Notes: a model not told the origin generated them from the sequence alone. A stretch of DNA of 35,732 nucleotides from Devosia sp. LC5 (GCF_000735585.1 NZ_JNNO01000022.1:1-35732); one strand, 5' to 3'; positions 25,664-34,939 are shown, numbered from the stretch's first letter. Made by a program: numbers and translations.

Positions 25664-26557
25664 CTAACCTTTTACGGAACCGGCAGTGATGCCGCGGACG
25701 AACCAGCGGCCGGAGACGAAGTAGGCGACAAGCGGGACCAGCGCGGTCAGGACGGTGGCGGCCATATGGACATTGTATTCCCGCTGGCCAGTCGTAGTGG
25801 TGACGATATTGTTGAGCTGCACCGTCATGGGAAGATTGTCGCGACCGGCAAAGACCAGGCCGAGCAGGAAATCGTTCCAGATGCCGGTCATCTGCATCAG
25901 GCCGGCTACCACCAGCATGGGCAATGACAGCGGCAGCATCAGCGCGTAGAAAATGCGCCAGAAGCCCGCCCCATCGACGCGCGCGGCCTTGAACAATTCC
26001 ACGGGTATTGCGGCGTAGTAATTGCGGAACAGCAGCGTGGTCAGCGGCAGGCCGAACACGACATGCACCAATACGATGCCCGCCAGTGAATTATAGAGCC
26101 CGAGCGCCGCGGTGGCGCGCACCATAGGAAAGAGGAAGATCTGCAGCGGAATGAAGCCGCCAATGGTGATGGCGGCAAACAGCAGCTTGGAGCCCGGCGG
26201 CTTCCAGAATGAGAGGGCATAGCCGGTGACCGCGCCCAGCAACACCGACAGGATGGTGGCGGGGACGGTGATCTTGACCGAGTTCCAGAAGCCGACGCTC
26301 ACCCCGTTGCAATTGACCCCGGCACAGGCGCTCGACCAGGCCTCGAGCCAGTATGACCAATCCAGCATCTGCGGCAGGGAAAAGATCTGCGCCGAGCGGA
26401 TTTCGCCCATGCTCTTGAACGAGGTGACGATCATCACATAGGCCGGCAGCAGGAAGAACAGCGCGGCGATGAGCAGAAAAGCATATAGGCCGATGCGCGC
26501 AGTGGTCAGCCGTTGCGGGCGCTGGCCGCGGGCCGTGGCGGGAAAGGGATCGCGCAT
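25664..26557 (-). CDS. sugar ABC transporter permease, MalG-type (glucose/mannose-like)
   Basis: The 297-residue inner-membrane protein has six hydrophobic segments and an EAA-type loop (ELFKAARVDGAGFWRIFYAL) that contacts the ATPase. The periplasmic stretch with CAGVNCNGVSVGFWNSVKI resembles GtsC-type permeases of glucose/mannose systems. Its ATG shares a base with the stop of the first permease (TGATG), so translation is coupled. Confidence 0.92.
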   Translation of the reverse strand: MRDPFPATARGQRPQRLTTARIGLYAFLLIAALFFLLPAYVMIVTSFKSMGEIRSAQIFSLPQMLDWSYWLEAWSSACAGVNCNGVSVGFWNSVKITVPATILSVLLGAVTGYALSFWKPPGSKLLFAAITIGGFIPLQIFLFPMVRATAALGLYNSLAGIVLVHVVFGLPLTTLLFRNYYAAIPVELFKAARVDGAGFWRIFYALMLPLSLPMLVVAGLMQMTGIWNDFLLGLVFAGRDNLPMTVQLNNIVTTTTGQREYNVHMAATVLTALVPLVAYFVSGRWFVRGITAGSVKG

Positions 26558-27501
26558 CAGAGCCTTCCGTTCTGGCGGCGCGTCCAGATATCGCGCGCAT
26601 AAAGAATGGGAATGGTGACGGCCATCACGGTGAACAGCATCACGGTGGCGCCGGCCGTAGCCAGCCCCAGGTCCTGGCGGGCGAACAGGCTATCCATGAT
26701 GAACTTGGCCGGCACTTCGGTGGATTGTCCGGGGCCGCCATTGGTCAGTGCCACCACCAGGTCAAAGGTGCGCACGGCGCCCATGGTCAGCAGCATGAAG
26801 GCGGTGGCCACCGAGGGGCCCAGCTGCGGCAGCACAATGGTGAGATAGGTGCGCCACATGGGGATACCTTCGATCCGGGTGGCACGCCAGAGATCGGCGT
26901 CAATGCCGCGCAGTCCGGCCAGCATGAGAACCATGACGAGGCCCGCGCTCTGCCAGATGCCGGCCAGTGCGACAGCATAGATGGCCATGTCCGAGCGCGT
27001 GGTCCAATCGAAGGTGAACCAGCCCAGCCCTGCGGCTCGTGCGGTGGCCTGGATGCCGATTTCGGGGTTCATCAGCCATTGCCACATCAGGCCGGTGACA
27101 ATGAAGGACAGCGCATAGGGATAGAGAAACATGGTGCGCCAGGCGCTTTCAAAGCGCACGCGGCGGTCGATGGCGATGGCGAGCAGCAGGCCCACCACCA
27201 TGGCGCCCAGCACGTAGACCACGCCGAAGGTCAGCACGTTCTCGATGGAATTGGACCAGCGCGCGGTACCAAACAGGCGCTGATATTGCGACAGGCCGGC
27301 AAATTCGCTGGACGGCAGCATGCGGGATTTGGTCAGCGAAATCTGCACCGTCCAGACCGTGGTGCCCAGATAGACCAGGAGGATGATGAGCCAGGCCGGC
27401 GTCAGCGCCGCCATGGCGGCTACCGGCAGGCGTAGCCTGCCGGTGACCTTGGATCGGCCGGGGGGTGACGCAGTGGTGCGTGCGCCCGATTGATCAACCA
27501 T
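26557..27501 (-). CDS. sugar ABC transporter permease, MalF-type
   Basis: The 314-residue inner-membrane protein has six hydrophobic segments and the EAA loop near its C-terminal half (DADLWRATRIEGIPMWRTYLTIVLPQL). It pairs with the MalG-type permease to form the channel. The ATG at 27501 overlaps the end of the binding-protein gene by eight bases, indicating coupled translation. Confidence 0.92.
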   Translation of the reverse strand: MVDQSGARTTASPPGRSKVTGRLRLPVAAMAALTPAWLIILLVYLGTTVWTVQISLTKSRMLPSSEFAGLSQYQRLFGTARWSNSIENVLTFGVVYVLGAMVVGLLLAIAIDRRVRFESAWRTMFLYPYALSFIVTGLMWQWLMNPEIGIQATARAAGLGWFTFDWTTRSDMAIYAVALAGIWQSAGLVMVLMLAGLRGIDADLWRATRIEGIPMWRTYLTIVLPQLGPSVATAFMLLTMGAVRTFDLVVALTNGGPGQSTEVPAKFIMDSLFARQDLGLATAGATVMLFTVMAVTIPILYARDIWTRRQNGRL

Positions 27502-28717
27502 TGGCGAAAGCGGCCTTGTATTGCTCGATGAAGGCTTCGCTGGTCATCGCCGGATCGGCAAAGAAGGCACCCACGGCATCCTTGAAGCCGCCATTGATGG
27601 CGGGCGACAGTGTCATGGCGGCGTCGGGAACGATCTTGTCCTGCTTGACCAGTTCGATCGCCGTTTGCGCACAGGCATCGAGGCCCGATGTGTCCACGTC
27701 GGTGCGGATCGGCAGCGAGCCCTTGAGCGCCGAGAAATCGGCCTGCACCCTGGGATCGAGTACGGCTTCGGCCAGCAGCGCCTGCGCCTTGTCCTCGTCG
27801 GCATTGCCGGTCTTGGGGAAGGTAAAGGCATCGGCCAAAAAGATCAGCGAATCCGTGCTCGGGGTGAGGGCGCAGCCGTAATCGATGCCCGGCGTTTCGC
27901 CGGCCGTGGTGAATTCGCCCTTGATGAAGTCGGACAGCAATTGCACACCGGCTTCGTCCCGGATCACCATTGCCGTGGCGTCATTCCAGTTGCGGCCGGG
28001 TGCGCCGGCATCGACATAGTCGCGCATACGGCCGAAGACATTGACCGCCTCGGCGAATTCGGGCGTGTCGATGACCGACAGGTCACTGTCCTTATAGAGT
28101 TTGGTGAAGGCTTCGGCGCCAATGGTGGAGAGCACCACGGCATGGAAGACGATGCCTTCCTGCCATGATTGGCCGCCCCAGGCGATCGGCACCAGGCCCG
28201 CCGCCTTGATCTTGTCCATGGCAGCGAAAAATTCGTCCCAGCTGGTCGGGGCCTCGGTAATGCCGGCCTTTTCGAACACCGGCATGGAATAGAACATCCA
28301 GCTGCCCGCATGCATGCCGGTGGGCGCCATATAGACCTTGCCGTCCATGGTGATGGCGTCGAGCACGACCTGGGGCACTACCCCATCGGGCACGGCGGCG
28401 TGGAAAGCAGTGTCGATATCGTTCATCAGGCCCTGGGCGATCAGCTCGGTGACTTCGGGCCCGGCAACAGCAGTCTTGGCGGTGGGCGGGTCACCGGCGA
28501 GCAGGCGGCTGATATAGGCCGCATTGGCGCTTTCAAAGCCGGCCACGGACCAATCGACCCATGTGCCGCCCCGGGCGGTAAAGGCATCGGAAATGACCTT
28601 GACCGCGGCGGCTTCGCCACCCGAGGTCCAGGAGTGGGCAACTTCCGCAGTGAGGTCCTGGGCCTGGGCGGTCGAAACCAGCAGCAGGGCGGTGAGACTA
28701 GGCAGGAGTAGACGCAT
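27494..28717 (-). CDS. sugar ABC transporter substrate-binding protein (GtsA-like)
   Basis: The 407-residue periplasmic protein has a signal peptide (residues 1-19, cut after AQA). The start of the mature protein reads LTAEVAHSWTSGGEAAAVKVISDAF, the pattern of glucose/mannose-type binding proteins (family 1 extracellular). AAGGAAGGAC precedes the ATG. It lies 48 bases after the TIM-barrel gene. The substrate may be glucose, mannose or a glycoside; the neighbourhood suggests a substrate that is then oxidised by the GMC enzyme. Confidence 0.92.
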   Translation of the reverse strand: MRLLLPSLTALLLVSTAQAQDLTAEVAHSWTSGGEAAAVKVISDAFTARGGTWVDWSVAGFESANAAYISRLLAGDPPTAKTAVAGPEVTELIAQGLMNDIDTAFHAAVPDGVVPQVVLDAITMDGKVYMAPTGMHAGSWMFYSMPVFEKAGITEAPTSWDEFFAAMDKIKAAGLVPIAWGGQSWQEGIVFHAVVLSTIGAEAFTKLYKDSDLSVIDTPEFAEAVNVFGRMRDYVDAGAPGRNWNDATAMVIRDEAGVQLLSDFIKGEFTTAGETPGIDYGCALTPSTDSLIFLADAFTFPKTGNADEDKAQALLAEAVLDPRVQADFSALKGSLPIRTDVDTSGLDACAQTAIELVKQDKIVPDAAMTLSPAINGGFKDAVGAFFADPAMTSEAFIEQYKAAFANG

Positions 28718-28765
28718 TGGGGGTAGTCCTTCCTTGCACAGAGCGAGCGGGCTGGCCGTCGCGCT

Positions 28766-29719
28766 TTAGCCGATGATGGGGAGCAGAGTGGTCTCGACGA
28801 ATTGCCGTGAGGCGATCATTTCGGACAGGGGATCGGCGGCGGCATCGAGTTCGAGAACCGCCCAGCCGGAAATATTGTGGTCGCGATACATGCGCGCCCA
28901 GGCCGGCCAATCCACCCGCCCGGCGCCCAGGCGGCAGAAATAGGCCTGGTGGCTGTCGTGGATGCTGGCATCGATGGGAATGTCGAAGGGCATGACGCCG
29001 GTGGCGTCTTTCCAATGTGCCACGACGAGCCGGTCGATATGGCGAGTGGTGACCGCCACCGGATCGGCGCCCGAACCCAGCAGGTGCGCGGCATCGGGGC
29101 AGAAGCCGACATAGAGCGGGTCGGTCAACAGCATGAACAGATCGACATCGCGCGACGTGCAGAACACGGAATGAGCTTCGGTATGGAGGGCGAGTTTGAC
29201 CCCATTGCGCAGTGTCAGCGCGCCCAATTCGTTGATCACCTCGGCAATGCGCTGGGCATAGGGCAGGTCGACAAATAGCGGCGGCTCGGCGTCGCGGGTG
29301 CGGCGCATGGGCAGGCCCACCACCATGGCATCCCCGCCACAGGCCGCGATCACCTCGGCATAGGCTTTGACGAGATCGAACAGCTTGGAGCGGACCGCCG
29401 GATCGGCGATGTCGCTGCCATGCTCCAGATCGGCAAAGAAGCCGCTGGCCAGCGTCAGCCCGCGCTGTTCCATGGCGCGGGAAAACCCGGCCACGGAACC
29501 GAAGGTCTTGATGGCATGCTGCCAGTTGAATGGGGAAAAGGTGGGCTCGATACCGCGCAAGCCGGCCGCAGCGACAGTGTCGAGAATTTTGTTCCAGAAC
29601 AATTCAGGTTTTGATTCGGCGAAAGCAAGAATATCTCCGTGATTTCCAACACCCCAGAATTCGGGATGGAAGAAAGTTACAAGATCAACTGCCATGTCTA
29701 TTTTGGCGTGCAGTGCCAC
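28766..29719 (-). CDS. sugar phosphate isomerase/epimerase family TIM-barrel protein
   Basis: The 317-residue protein belongs to the AP endonuclease 2-like TIM-barrel family. Metal-binding-type residues are visible in LALHTEAHSVFC, CPDAAHLLG, VAHWKDATG and the late WAVLELDAAADP. Members isomerise, epimerise or eliminate on sugars and keto-sugars. It is the first gene of the minus-strand transport operon. The GTG at 29719 has AGGAG seven bases upstream; an ATG at 29695 is nearer the usual family start but lacks a ribosome binding site. A LacI-type palindrome lies 70 bases upstream. Confidence 0.87.
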   Translation of the reverse strand: MALHAKIDMAVDLVTFFHPEFWGVGNHGDILAFAESKPELFWNKILDTVAAAGLRGIEPTFSPFNWQHAIKTFGSVAGFSRAMEQRGLTLASGFFADLEHGSDIADPAVRSKLFDLVKAYAEVIAACGGDAMVVGLPMRRTRDAEPPLFVDLPYAQRIAEVINELGALTLRNGVKLALHTEAHSVFCTSRDVDLFMLLTDPLYVGFCPDAAHLLGSGADPVAVTTRHIDRLVVAHWKDATGVMPFDIPIDASIHDSHQAYFCRLGAGRVDWPAWARMYRDHNISGWAVLELDAAADPLSEMIASRQFVETTLLPIIG

Positions 29720-29788
29720 GACGCGCTCCTACCCGACACCAGCAAAGTTTTTGCGGCGCTTTGTTTCATCGATCTGAATGTTTTTGGA

Positions 29789-29806
29789 TTGGCAATCGAT
29801 TGCCAA
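29789..29806. promoter_or_regulatory. perfect 18-bp LacI-type operator
   Basis: TTGGCAATCGATTGCCAA is its own reverse complement, centred on CG and bounded by TTGG/CCAA as in LacI/GalR-family operators. It sits between the transport operon and its divergent LacI gene. On the minus strand its TTGGCA could also be the -35 box, so bound repressor would block the promoter. Confidence 0.75.
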
Positions 29807-29829
29807 CGCGATATTGATTGCACATGGCG

Positions 29830-29862
29830 TTTTGGTGCGCAAGCGGAAAAAGTGCACCAAAA
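29830..29862. promoter_or_regulatory. inverted repeat, possible secondary operator
   Basis: TTTTGGTGC (29830-29838) and GCACCAAAA (29854-29862) are exact 9-base reverse complements 15 bases apart, between the main palindrome and the LacI gene start. It could be a second regulator site or part of the lacI leader. Confidence 0.4.
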
Positions 29863-29929
29863 TTAGGCTGTGTTACGTGTTTGACGGCACACGATTTTTA
29901 CCGGCAAGAAGGGCAAAGGAGGGACAGCG

Positions 29930-30997
29930 ATGAGCAAAAAACCAGCGCCTGACCGGATATCTGCGCCATCCGTTGCCGATGTTGCGCGCGAGGCCGGGGT
30001 GGCGCCATCCACGGTCAGCCGCGCGCTGACCATGCCGGGGCGAATCGCCGAGCCGACCCGGCTCAAGGTCGAGGCCGCTGCCCGCAAGCTGGGCTATATC
30101 GTCAACCAGACTGCGCGCAACCTGCGCATCGGGCAGACGCGCACGATCATGATCGTGCTGCCCGACGAGCTCTATATCGGCGCCTCCCAGACCGTGCTCG
30201 AAGTGCTGCGTTCGGCTGCGGCCGCATTGACGGCGCGGGGCTATTCCCTGGTTATCGCCAATGTGTCGCGAGAGGCCCAGACCGACGAGCATATTCTGGC
30301 GCTGGCCTTTGGCGGCACAATATCGGGCGTGTTGCTGATGGCCAGCCCCGTCCCCAGCATCGGGGACCGCAACCTGTTGCAAGCCGGCCTGCCGCTGGTC
30401 TCGCTGCATTTCGACATGAGCGCGCAGAACGTGCCCAGCGTGATCAGCAATGACAGCGCGGCGATCGGGGAGGCCGTGGAGGCCCTTGTCGGCCTGGGGC
30501 ATACGCGGTTTGTCTATATTCGCGGCCGGCCGGACAATTACCACGACGTGGAACGCCTCAAGGGTGTGCGCCTGGCCCTGCAGCGCTGCGGCCTGCCGCC
30601 GGACGAACTCAGCACGATGCAGGGCGATTTCTGCTTCAGCGGGGGTACCAGCGCCGCGCAGCGTTATCTCGCCCTGGCGCCGCAGGACCGCCCGTCGGCC
30701 GTGGTCTGCGCCAATGACGACACTGCCATCGGCTTCATCAAAACCGTCCTTGATGGCGGGCTGAGCGTGCCTGGCGATGTCTCGGTGGTCGGCTTCGACG
30801 GCGCGGCGGTGGGTGCCTTCATGACGCCCAGCCTCTCCACGGTCCAGCAATCCACCGCCGAAATGGGGCGGCGCGCCGTCGATCTGGTGATCGGCATGGC
30901 CCTGGGGGATCTCCCCAGACCGCCCCTGCGGACCGAAGTGCCTTGCCAATTGGTGCTGCGCCAGAGTGTGCGCGCGCTGCCGGCCGATCCCTCCTAG
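29930..30997 (+). CDS. LacI-family transcriptional regulator of the sugar/GMC locus
   Basis: The 355-residue protein has an N-terminal LacI helix-turn-helix and hinge (about residues 14-65: SVADVAREAGVAPSTVSRAL) and a sugar-binding domain with VCANDDTAIGF and VSVVGFDG motifs, ending PCQLVLRQS. AAAGGAGG precedes the ATG. It is divergent from the transport operon, with the 18-bp palindrome between them, and the GMC gene follows 47 bases later on the same strand, so it probably controls both arms. Confidence 0.94.
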   Translation: MSKKPAPDRISAPSVADVAREAGVAPSTVSRALTMPGRIAEPTRLKVEAAARKLGYIVNQTARNLRIGQTRTIMIVLPDELYIGASQTVLEVLRSAAAALTARGYSLVIANVSREAQTDEHILALAFGGTISGVLLMASPVPSIGDRNLLQAGLPLVSLHFDMSAQNVPSVISNDSAAIGEAVEALVGLGHTRFVYIRGRPDNYHDVERLKGVRLALQRCGLPPDELSTMQGDFCFSGGTSAAQRYLALAPQDRPSAVVCANDDTAIGFIKTVLDGGLSVPGDVSVVGFDGAAVGAFMTPSLSTVQQSTAEMGRRAVDLVIGMALGDLPRPPLRTEVPCQLVLRQSVRALPADPS

Positions 30998-31044
30998 TTC
31001 CATCCCGCGCCCAGGCCGGGCGCTTCACCACAGAAAGCCGATAG

Positions 31045-32697
31045 ATGTCTAAAGCCCAGTTCGACGCGATGGTTATCGGCTCAGGCGCGTCGGGTTCGTT
31101 TGCCGTCCGCGAGCTGACGGCTCAGGGCCTCAAGGTGGTGCTGCTGGAGGCAGGGCCGGAAATCGGTCCCAAGGATTTCGAGGTCAAGAGCAAGATCCGC
31201 CAGTCGGATATCAATCTGTGGCAACGCGCCAAGGCGACGCTCAGCGGGCAGGGGGTACAGGCGCGGGCCGCCTATTTCGACATGCGCATGCGCAACCTGT
31301 TCGTCAACGATCGCCAGCATCCCTATACGACCCCGCCAGACGCTCCTTTCGTGTGGATCCGCGGGCGCCAGGCCGGCGGGCGCACCCATACATTCGGGCG
31401 CGCGCTGCTGCGCTGGACCGACGATGATTTCAAGACGCGCACCCGGACGGGGCAGGGCGAGGATTGGCCGATTTCCTACAATGAGTTGGTGCCCTATTAC
31501 GAAGAGGTGGAGCGGTGCCTGGAAATCTACGGCCGCGACGACAATGTCCCGACCCAGCCCGACAGCGTCTATACCCATGAAGCGCGGCTGACCGAGGCCG
31601 AGCAGCTGTTCAAGGCGGATCTGGAAGGCAAATGGCCGGATCGCCGGGTGATCACCTGGCGCTATATCGGGCCGGAGCCGACCCGCATTTTGCGTCCGCT
31701 GCGTGATGCCATGGCCAGCGGCAATCTCGATATCCGCTACAATGCCATTGCCCAAAGGGTGCTGACCGACGAGCAGACCGGACGCGCCATCGGCGCCGAA
31801 ATCATCGACCGGCTGACCGGCCAGCGCAGCACCATCACTGCCTCGGCCGTGGTGCTCTGCGCCTCCCCGGTCGAGAGTATCCGCCTGATGCTCAATTCGG
31901 CGTCAGCCCGCCATCCCAATGGGCTGGGCAATAGTTCGGGCACGCTGGGCCGCTACTTTATGGATCAATTGCCCTGCATCGCCACCGGCTCCTATCCAAG
32001 GGTCAAGGGCGCGACGAGCGCTGATACGGCGCCGCCGGACCCGTTTTATGGCCCATCCGGTGGCATTTTCGTGCCCCGCTTTGTCGGCAAGGACGGCATG
32101 GCGGCGAGCGAATTCAATTTCCAGGGCTCGATCGGGCGGTATCCCACCGGCTCCTCGGGCAATGCGCGGCTGTCGTTCTTCGGCTTCGGCGTCATGCAGC
32201 CCACGGCCGACAACCGCGTCACCATCGATCCCAAGCGCAAGGACGGCTGGGGCATTGCCGTGCCGCATATCCGCTGCAAGATGGGTCCCGCAGACGAGGC
32301 CACGCTGACCAGGCAATTGGCTACCTTGACCGAAATTGTCGAGGAAACCGGCGGGGAACTCGAATTTATCGGCTCGCCGCTGGGCCTGGTCGAAAAGGGT
32401 CGCGGCGCCTATCCCGATGCCGATCCGCTCAGCCGTTTCCTGTTCCGCCGCATGTTCACCAAAACCATGGTGATGGGCGCGGCGATCCATGAGGCCGGCG
32501 GCGCACGAATGGGCCGCTCGCCCGACCAATCGGTGCTCAATGGCTCCAACCAGAGCTGGGACGTGCCCAATCTCTTCGTCACCGACGCCAGCGCCTTTGC
32601 CAGCAGTGGGGTGGCGGGCACGACACTCACCATCATGGCTCTGACCGTGCGCGCCTGCCGCCACCTGGCCCAGGAAATGAAGGCCGGCCGGCTTTAG
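31045..32697 (+). CDS. GMC-family FAD-dependent oxidoreductase (sugar/glycoside oxidase or dehydrogenase type)
   Basis: The 550-residue protein has the FAD dinucleotide motif GSGASG (12-17) with the acidic end of strand 2 in LLEAG. The GMC signature WIRGRQAGGRT follows, and the C-terminal catalytic block is HEAGGARMG (His482) followed by SVLNGSNQSWDVPNLFVTD. The usual NPT after SSG, which supplies the second catalytic residue, reads GTT here (Gly525-Thr526). There is no Tat signal, so it is cytoplasmic. The group includes pyranose oxidases and glucoside 3-dehydrogenases. With the sugar importer and TIM-barrel enzyme, oxidation of a sugar ring hydroxyl (perhaps C3) is a reasonable inference, not shown. 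Confidence 0.88.
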   Translation: MSKAQFDAMVIGSGASGSFAVRELTAQGLKVVLLEAGPEIGPKDFEVKSKIRQSDINLWQRAKATLSGQGVQARAAYFDMRMRNLFVNDRQHPYTTPPDAPFVWIRGRQAGGRTHTFGRALLRWTDDDFKTRTRTGQGEDWPISYNELVPYYEEVERCLEIYGRDDNVPTQPDSVYTHEARLTEAEQLFKADLEGKWPDRRVITWRYIGPEPTRILRPLRDAMASGNLDIRYNAIAQRVLTDEQTGRAIGAEIIDRLTGQRSTITASAVVLCASPVESIRLMLNSASARHPNGLGNSSGTLGRYFMDQLPCIATGSYPRVKGATSADTAPPDPFYGPSGGIFVPRFVGKDGMAASEFNFQGSIGRYPTGSSGNARLSFFGFGVMQPTADNRVTIDPKRKDGWGIAVPHIRCKMGPADEATLTRQLATLTEIVEETGGELEFIGSPLGLVEKGRGAYPDADPLSRFLFRRMFTKTMVMGAAIHEAGGARMGRSPDQSVLNGSNQSWDVPNLFVTDASAFASSGVAGTTLTIMALTVRACRHLAQEMKAGRL

Positions 32698-32736
32698 CCG
32701 TCCCTGTCGCGGTTGCCGCCGCAAGCAAGGCTTGGG

Positions 32737-33642
32737 TCAACACACCCTTCCACGTTCGACAAGGAAGTCCAGTAACGCCCTGGCGCGTGAGGGCAGCGGC
32801 CCGCCCTGGCCGACATAGACGGCGTGGAATGTTTCCCTGTCGCCTGTGCTGAGATGATCAAGGATCGGTACAAGCCGCCCTGAGGCTATGTCATGCCGCA
32901 CCGTGAAGGCAGCGAGGCGGGCGAGCCCGACGCCGGCCAAGGCAAGATGTCGCAGACCCTCGCCGTCGCTTGCCTGTACACGGCCGGTGGCTGGCACCAC
33001 TACGGTTTCGCCATTCTCGCGTACCGTCCAGCCGTCCACTGCCCGCGCATAGCCGAAGCCAAGGCGATTGTGCTCCTGCAGAGACGCAATGGTGGTCGGC
33101 TCGCCGCAACGCACAAGATAGGACGGTGCGGCAACAATAATCAGCGCCGTCTCGCCAAGTTTGCGGGCAACGAGGCTGGAGCTTTTCAGCGGTCCCGCCC
33201 GGATGGCCACATCCATGCGCTCACCCAGCAGGTCGACCACGGCGTCGGTTTGCACGATATCAAGCGTGACGCCCGGATGGCGCGCCAGAAATTCCGGCAG
33301 GAGCGGGGCAAGGATATGGTTGGCGTAGGACGCGCTGGTATTGACGCGGATGCGGCCGACGGGCCGCTCACCCACGCCCGCCGCGCGCTCGGCGTCCTCC
33401 AGATCGGCAAGAATGCCCGTCGCCCGCTCGTAGAAAGCACAGCCTTCGGGCGTGAGGATGAGCTGGCGCGTCGAACGATTGAGAAGCCTGGCGCCGAGCC
33501 GGGCCTCCAGCCTGGCAATCAGCTTGCTGACCGCTGAAGGCGTCATGCGGGAAGCGCGCGCGGCGGGCGAGAAGCCGCCATGTTCGACCACGCGCACGAA
33601 CACTTCCATTTCGCCGATTCGGTTGGCCTCAAGCCGTGCCAT
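32737..33642 (-). CDS. LysR-family transcriptional regulator
   Basis: The 301-residue protein has an N-terminal winged helix-turn-helix (FVRVVEHGGFSPAARASRMTPSAVSKLIARLEARLG) and a LysR substrate domain from about residue 85. It is divergent from the MFS gene, a usual LysR arrangement, and probably controls it. I prefer the ATG at 33642; a TTG at 33654 is in frame. A split inverted repeat, GATGTTCC and GGAACATC, spans the intergenic region. Confidence 0.92.
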   Translation of the reverse strand: MARLEANRIGEMEVFVRVVEHGGFSPAARASRMTPSAVSKLIARLEARLGARLLNRSTRQLILTPEGCAFYERATGILADLEDAERAAGVGERPVGRIRVNTSASYANHILAPLLPEFLARHPGVTLDIVQTDAVVDLLGERMDVAIRAGPLKSSSLVARKLGETALIIVAAPSYLVRCGEPTTIASLQEHNRLGFGYARAVDGWTVRENGETVVVPATGRVQASDGEGLRHLALAGVGLARLAAFTVRHDIASGRLVPILDHLSTGDRETFHAVYVGQGGPLPSRARALLDFLVERGRVC

Positions 33643-33746
33643 TGATGAGTTCAACTCACAGGTGATGTTCCTATGAGCATTCTATTTCATCCCGCGTCAA
33701 AGGTCTATCTTTGAGAAAATTGCTCTGAAGGAACATCGAGATCACC

Positions 33747-34928
33747 ATGCCGCTGGCGCTCTACGCTTTGACGGCCGGCGCCTTTGGCATCGGCATTACA
33801 GAATTTGTCATCATGGGCCTCTTGCTGGAGGTCAGCCGTGAACTGAACGTCCCCATCGCGAGTGCGGGTCTGCTGATTTCCGGCTACGCACTGGGCGTCG
33901 CCATCGGCGCGCCGGTCCTGACTGCGCTCACCGCCCGCTGGCCGCGCAAGCATGTGCTGGTCGGGTTGATAGTCATCTTCATCATCGGCAATGCCGCCTG
34001 TGCGCTGGCGCCGACCTATGGCTGGCTGATGGCGGCGAGGGTGCTGACCGCGCTGACGCATGGAACCTTCTTCGGCGTCGGGGCGGTGGTGGCCACCGGC
34101 CTCGTGCCGCAGGACAAGCGCGCCTCGGCCATCGCCATAATGTTTACCGGCCTGACGGTCGCGACTGTGCTCGGCGTGCCCTTCGGCACATGGCTCGGGC
34201 AGCACTATGGCTGGCGCACGAGCTTTTGGGCGGTGACGCTGGTGGGTCTCATCGCGCTTGTTGTCCTTGCCGCGCTGGTACCGCAGGACCGGATGCCGCC
34301 CGAAGCCTCCGACTGGCGGGCCGACTTGCGCGCCATTGCCCACCGTCCGGTGCTGCTCGGCCTGCTGACGACTCTGCTCGGCTATGCCGGGGTCTTCGCC
34401 GTCTTCACTTATATCGCACCGCTACTGACACAGATCAGCGGTTTTGCCGACAGCGCCATCTCGCCAGTCCTGCTGGTCTTCGGCGGTGGCCTGGTGGTGG
34501 GCAACCTGCTGGGCGGCAGGCTGGCCGACCGCAACTTGATCGGTGCCATCCTGGGCACTCTGGCGGGGCTCGCCACTGTGCTTGGCCTGATGACCTTCGC
34601 CCTCCACAGCCCAATTGCGGCAATCATCTTCACCGGCCTGCTCGGTGCCGCGGGCTTCGCCACCGTCGCGCCCCTGCAGATGTGGGTGCTGTCTAAAGCC
34701 GGTGGCGCGAGCCAGAGCCTGGCATCCAGCTTCAATATCGGGGCTTTCAACATCGGCAATGCCATCGGCGCATGGGCGGGCGGCGTGGTCATCGACCATG
34801 GGCCGGGCCTCGCCATGGTGCCTATCACGGCCGCGCTGTTCCCGCTTCTCGCCATTGCCATCGCGGTGATCGCCGTTCGGGCAAGCAAGCGCGCGGCGCT
34901 CATGCCCTCCTGCAATCCCGTTCTCTAA
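33747..34928 (+). CDS. MFS efflux transporter (AraJ/YdhP-like, DHA1)
   Basis: The 393-residue protein has about 12 hydrophobic segments, the opening TAGAFGIGITEFVIMGLLLEVS and RVLTALTHGTFFGVGAVVA typical of the AraJ/YdhP efflux group. The substrate is unknown. It is divergent from the LysR gene and followed 11 bases later by the start of a broken aldo/keto reductase gene, a common partner of such LysR/MFS pairs. Confidence 0.88.
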   Translation: MPLALYALTAGAFGIGITEFVIMGLLLEVSRELNVPIASAGLLISGYALGVAIGAPVLTALTARWPRKHVLVGLIVIFIIGNAACALAPTYGWLMAARVLTALTHGTFFGVGAVVATGLVPQDKRASAIAIMFTGLTVATVLGVPFGTWLGQHYGWRTSFWAVTLVGLIALVVLAALVPQDRMPPEASDWRADLRAIAHRPVLLGLLTTLLGYAGVFAVFTYIAPLLTQISGFADSAISPVLLVFGGGLVVGNLLGGRLADRNLIGAILGTLAGLATVLGLMTFALHSPIAAIIFTGLLGAAGFATVAPLQMWVLSKAGGASQSLASSFNIGAFNIGNAIGAWAGGVVIDHGPGLAMVPITAALFPLLAIAIAVIAVRASKRAALMPSCNPVL

Positions 34929-34939
34929 GAAGCATTCCC

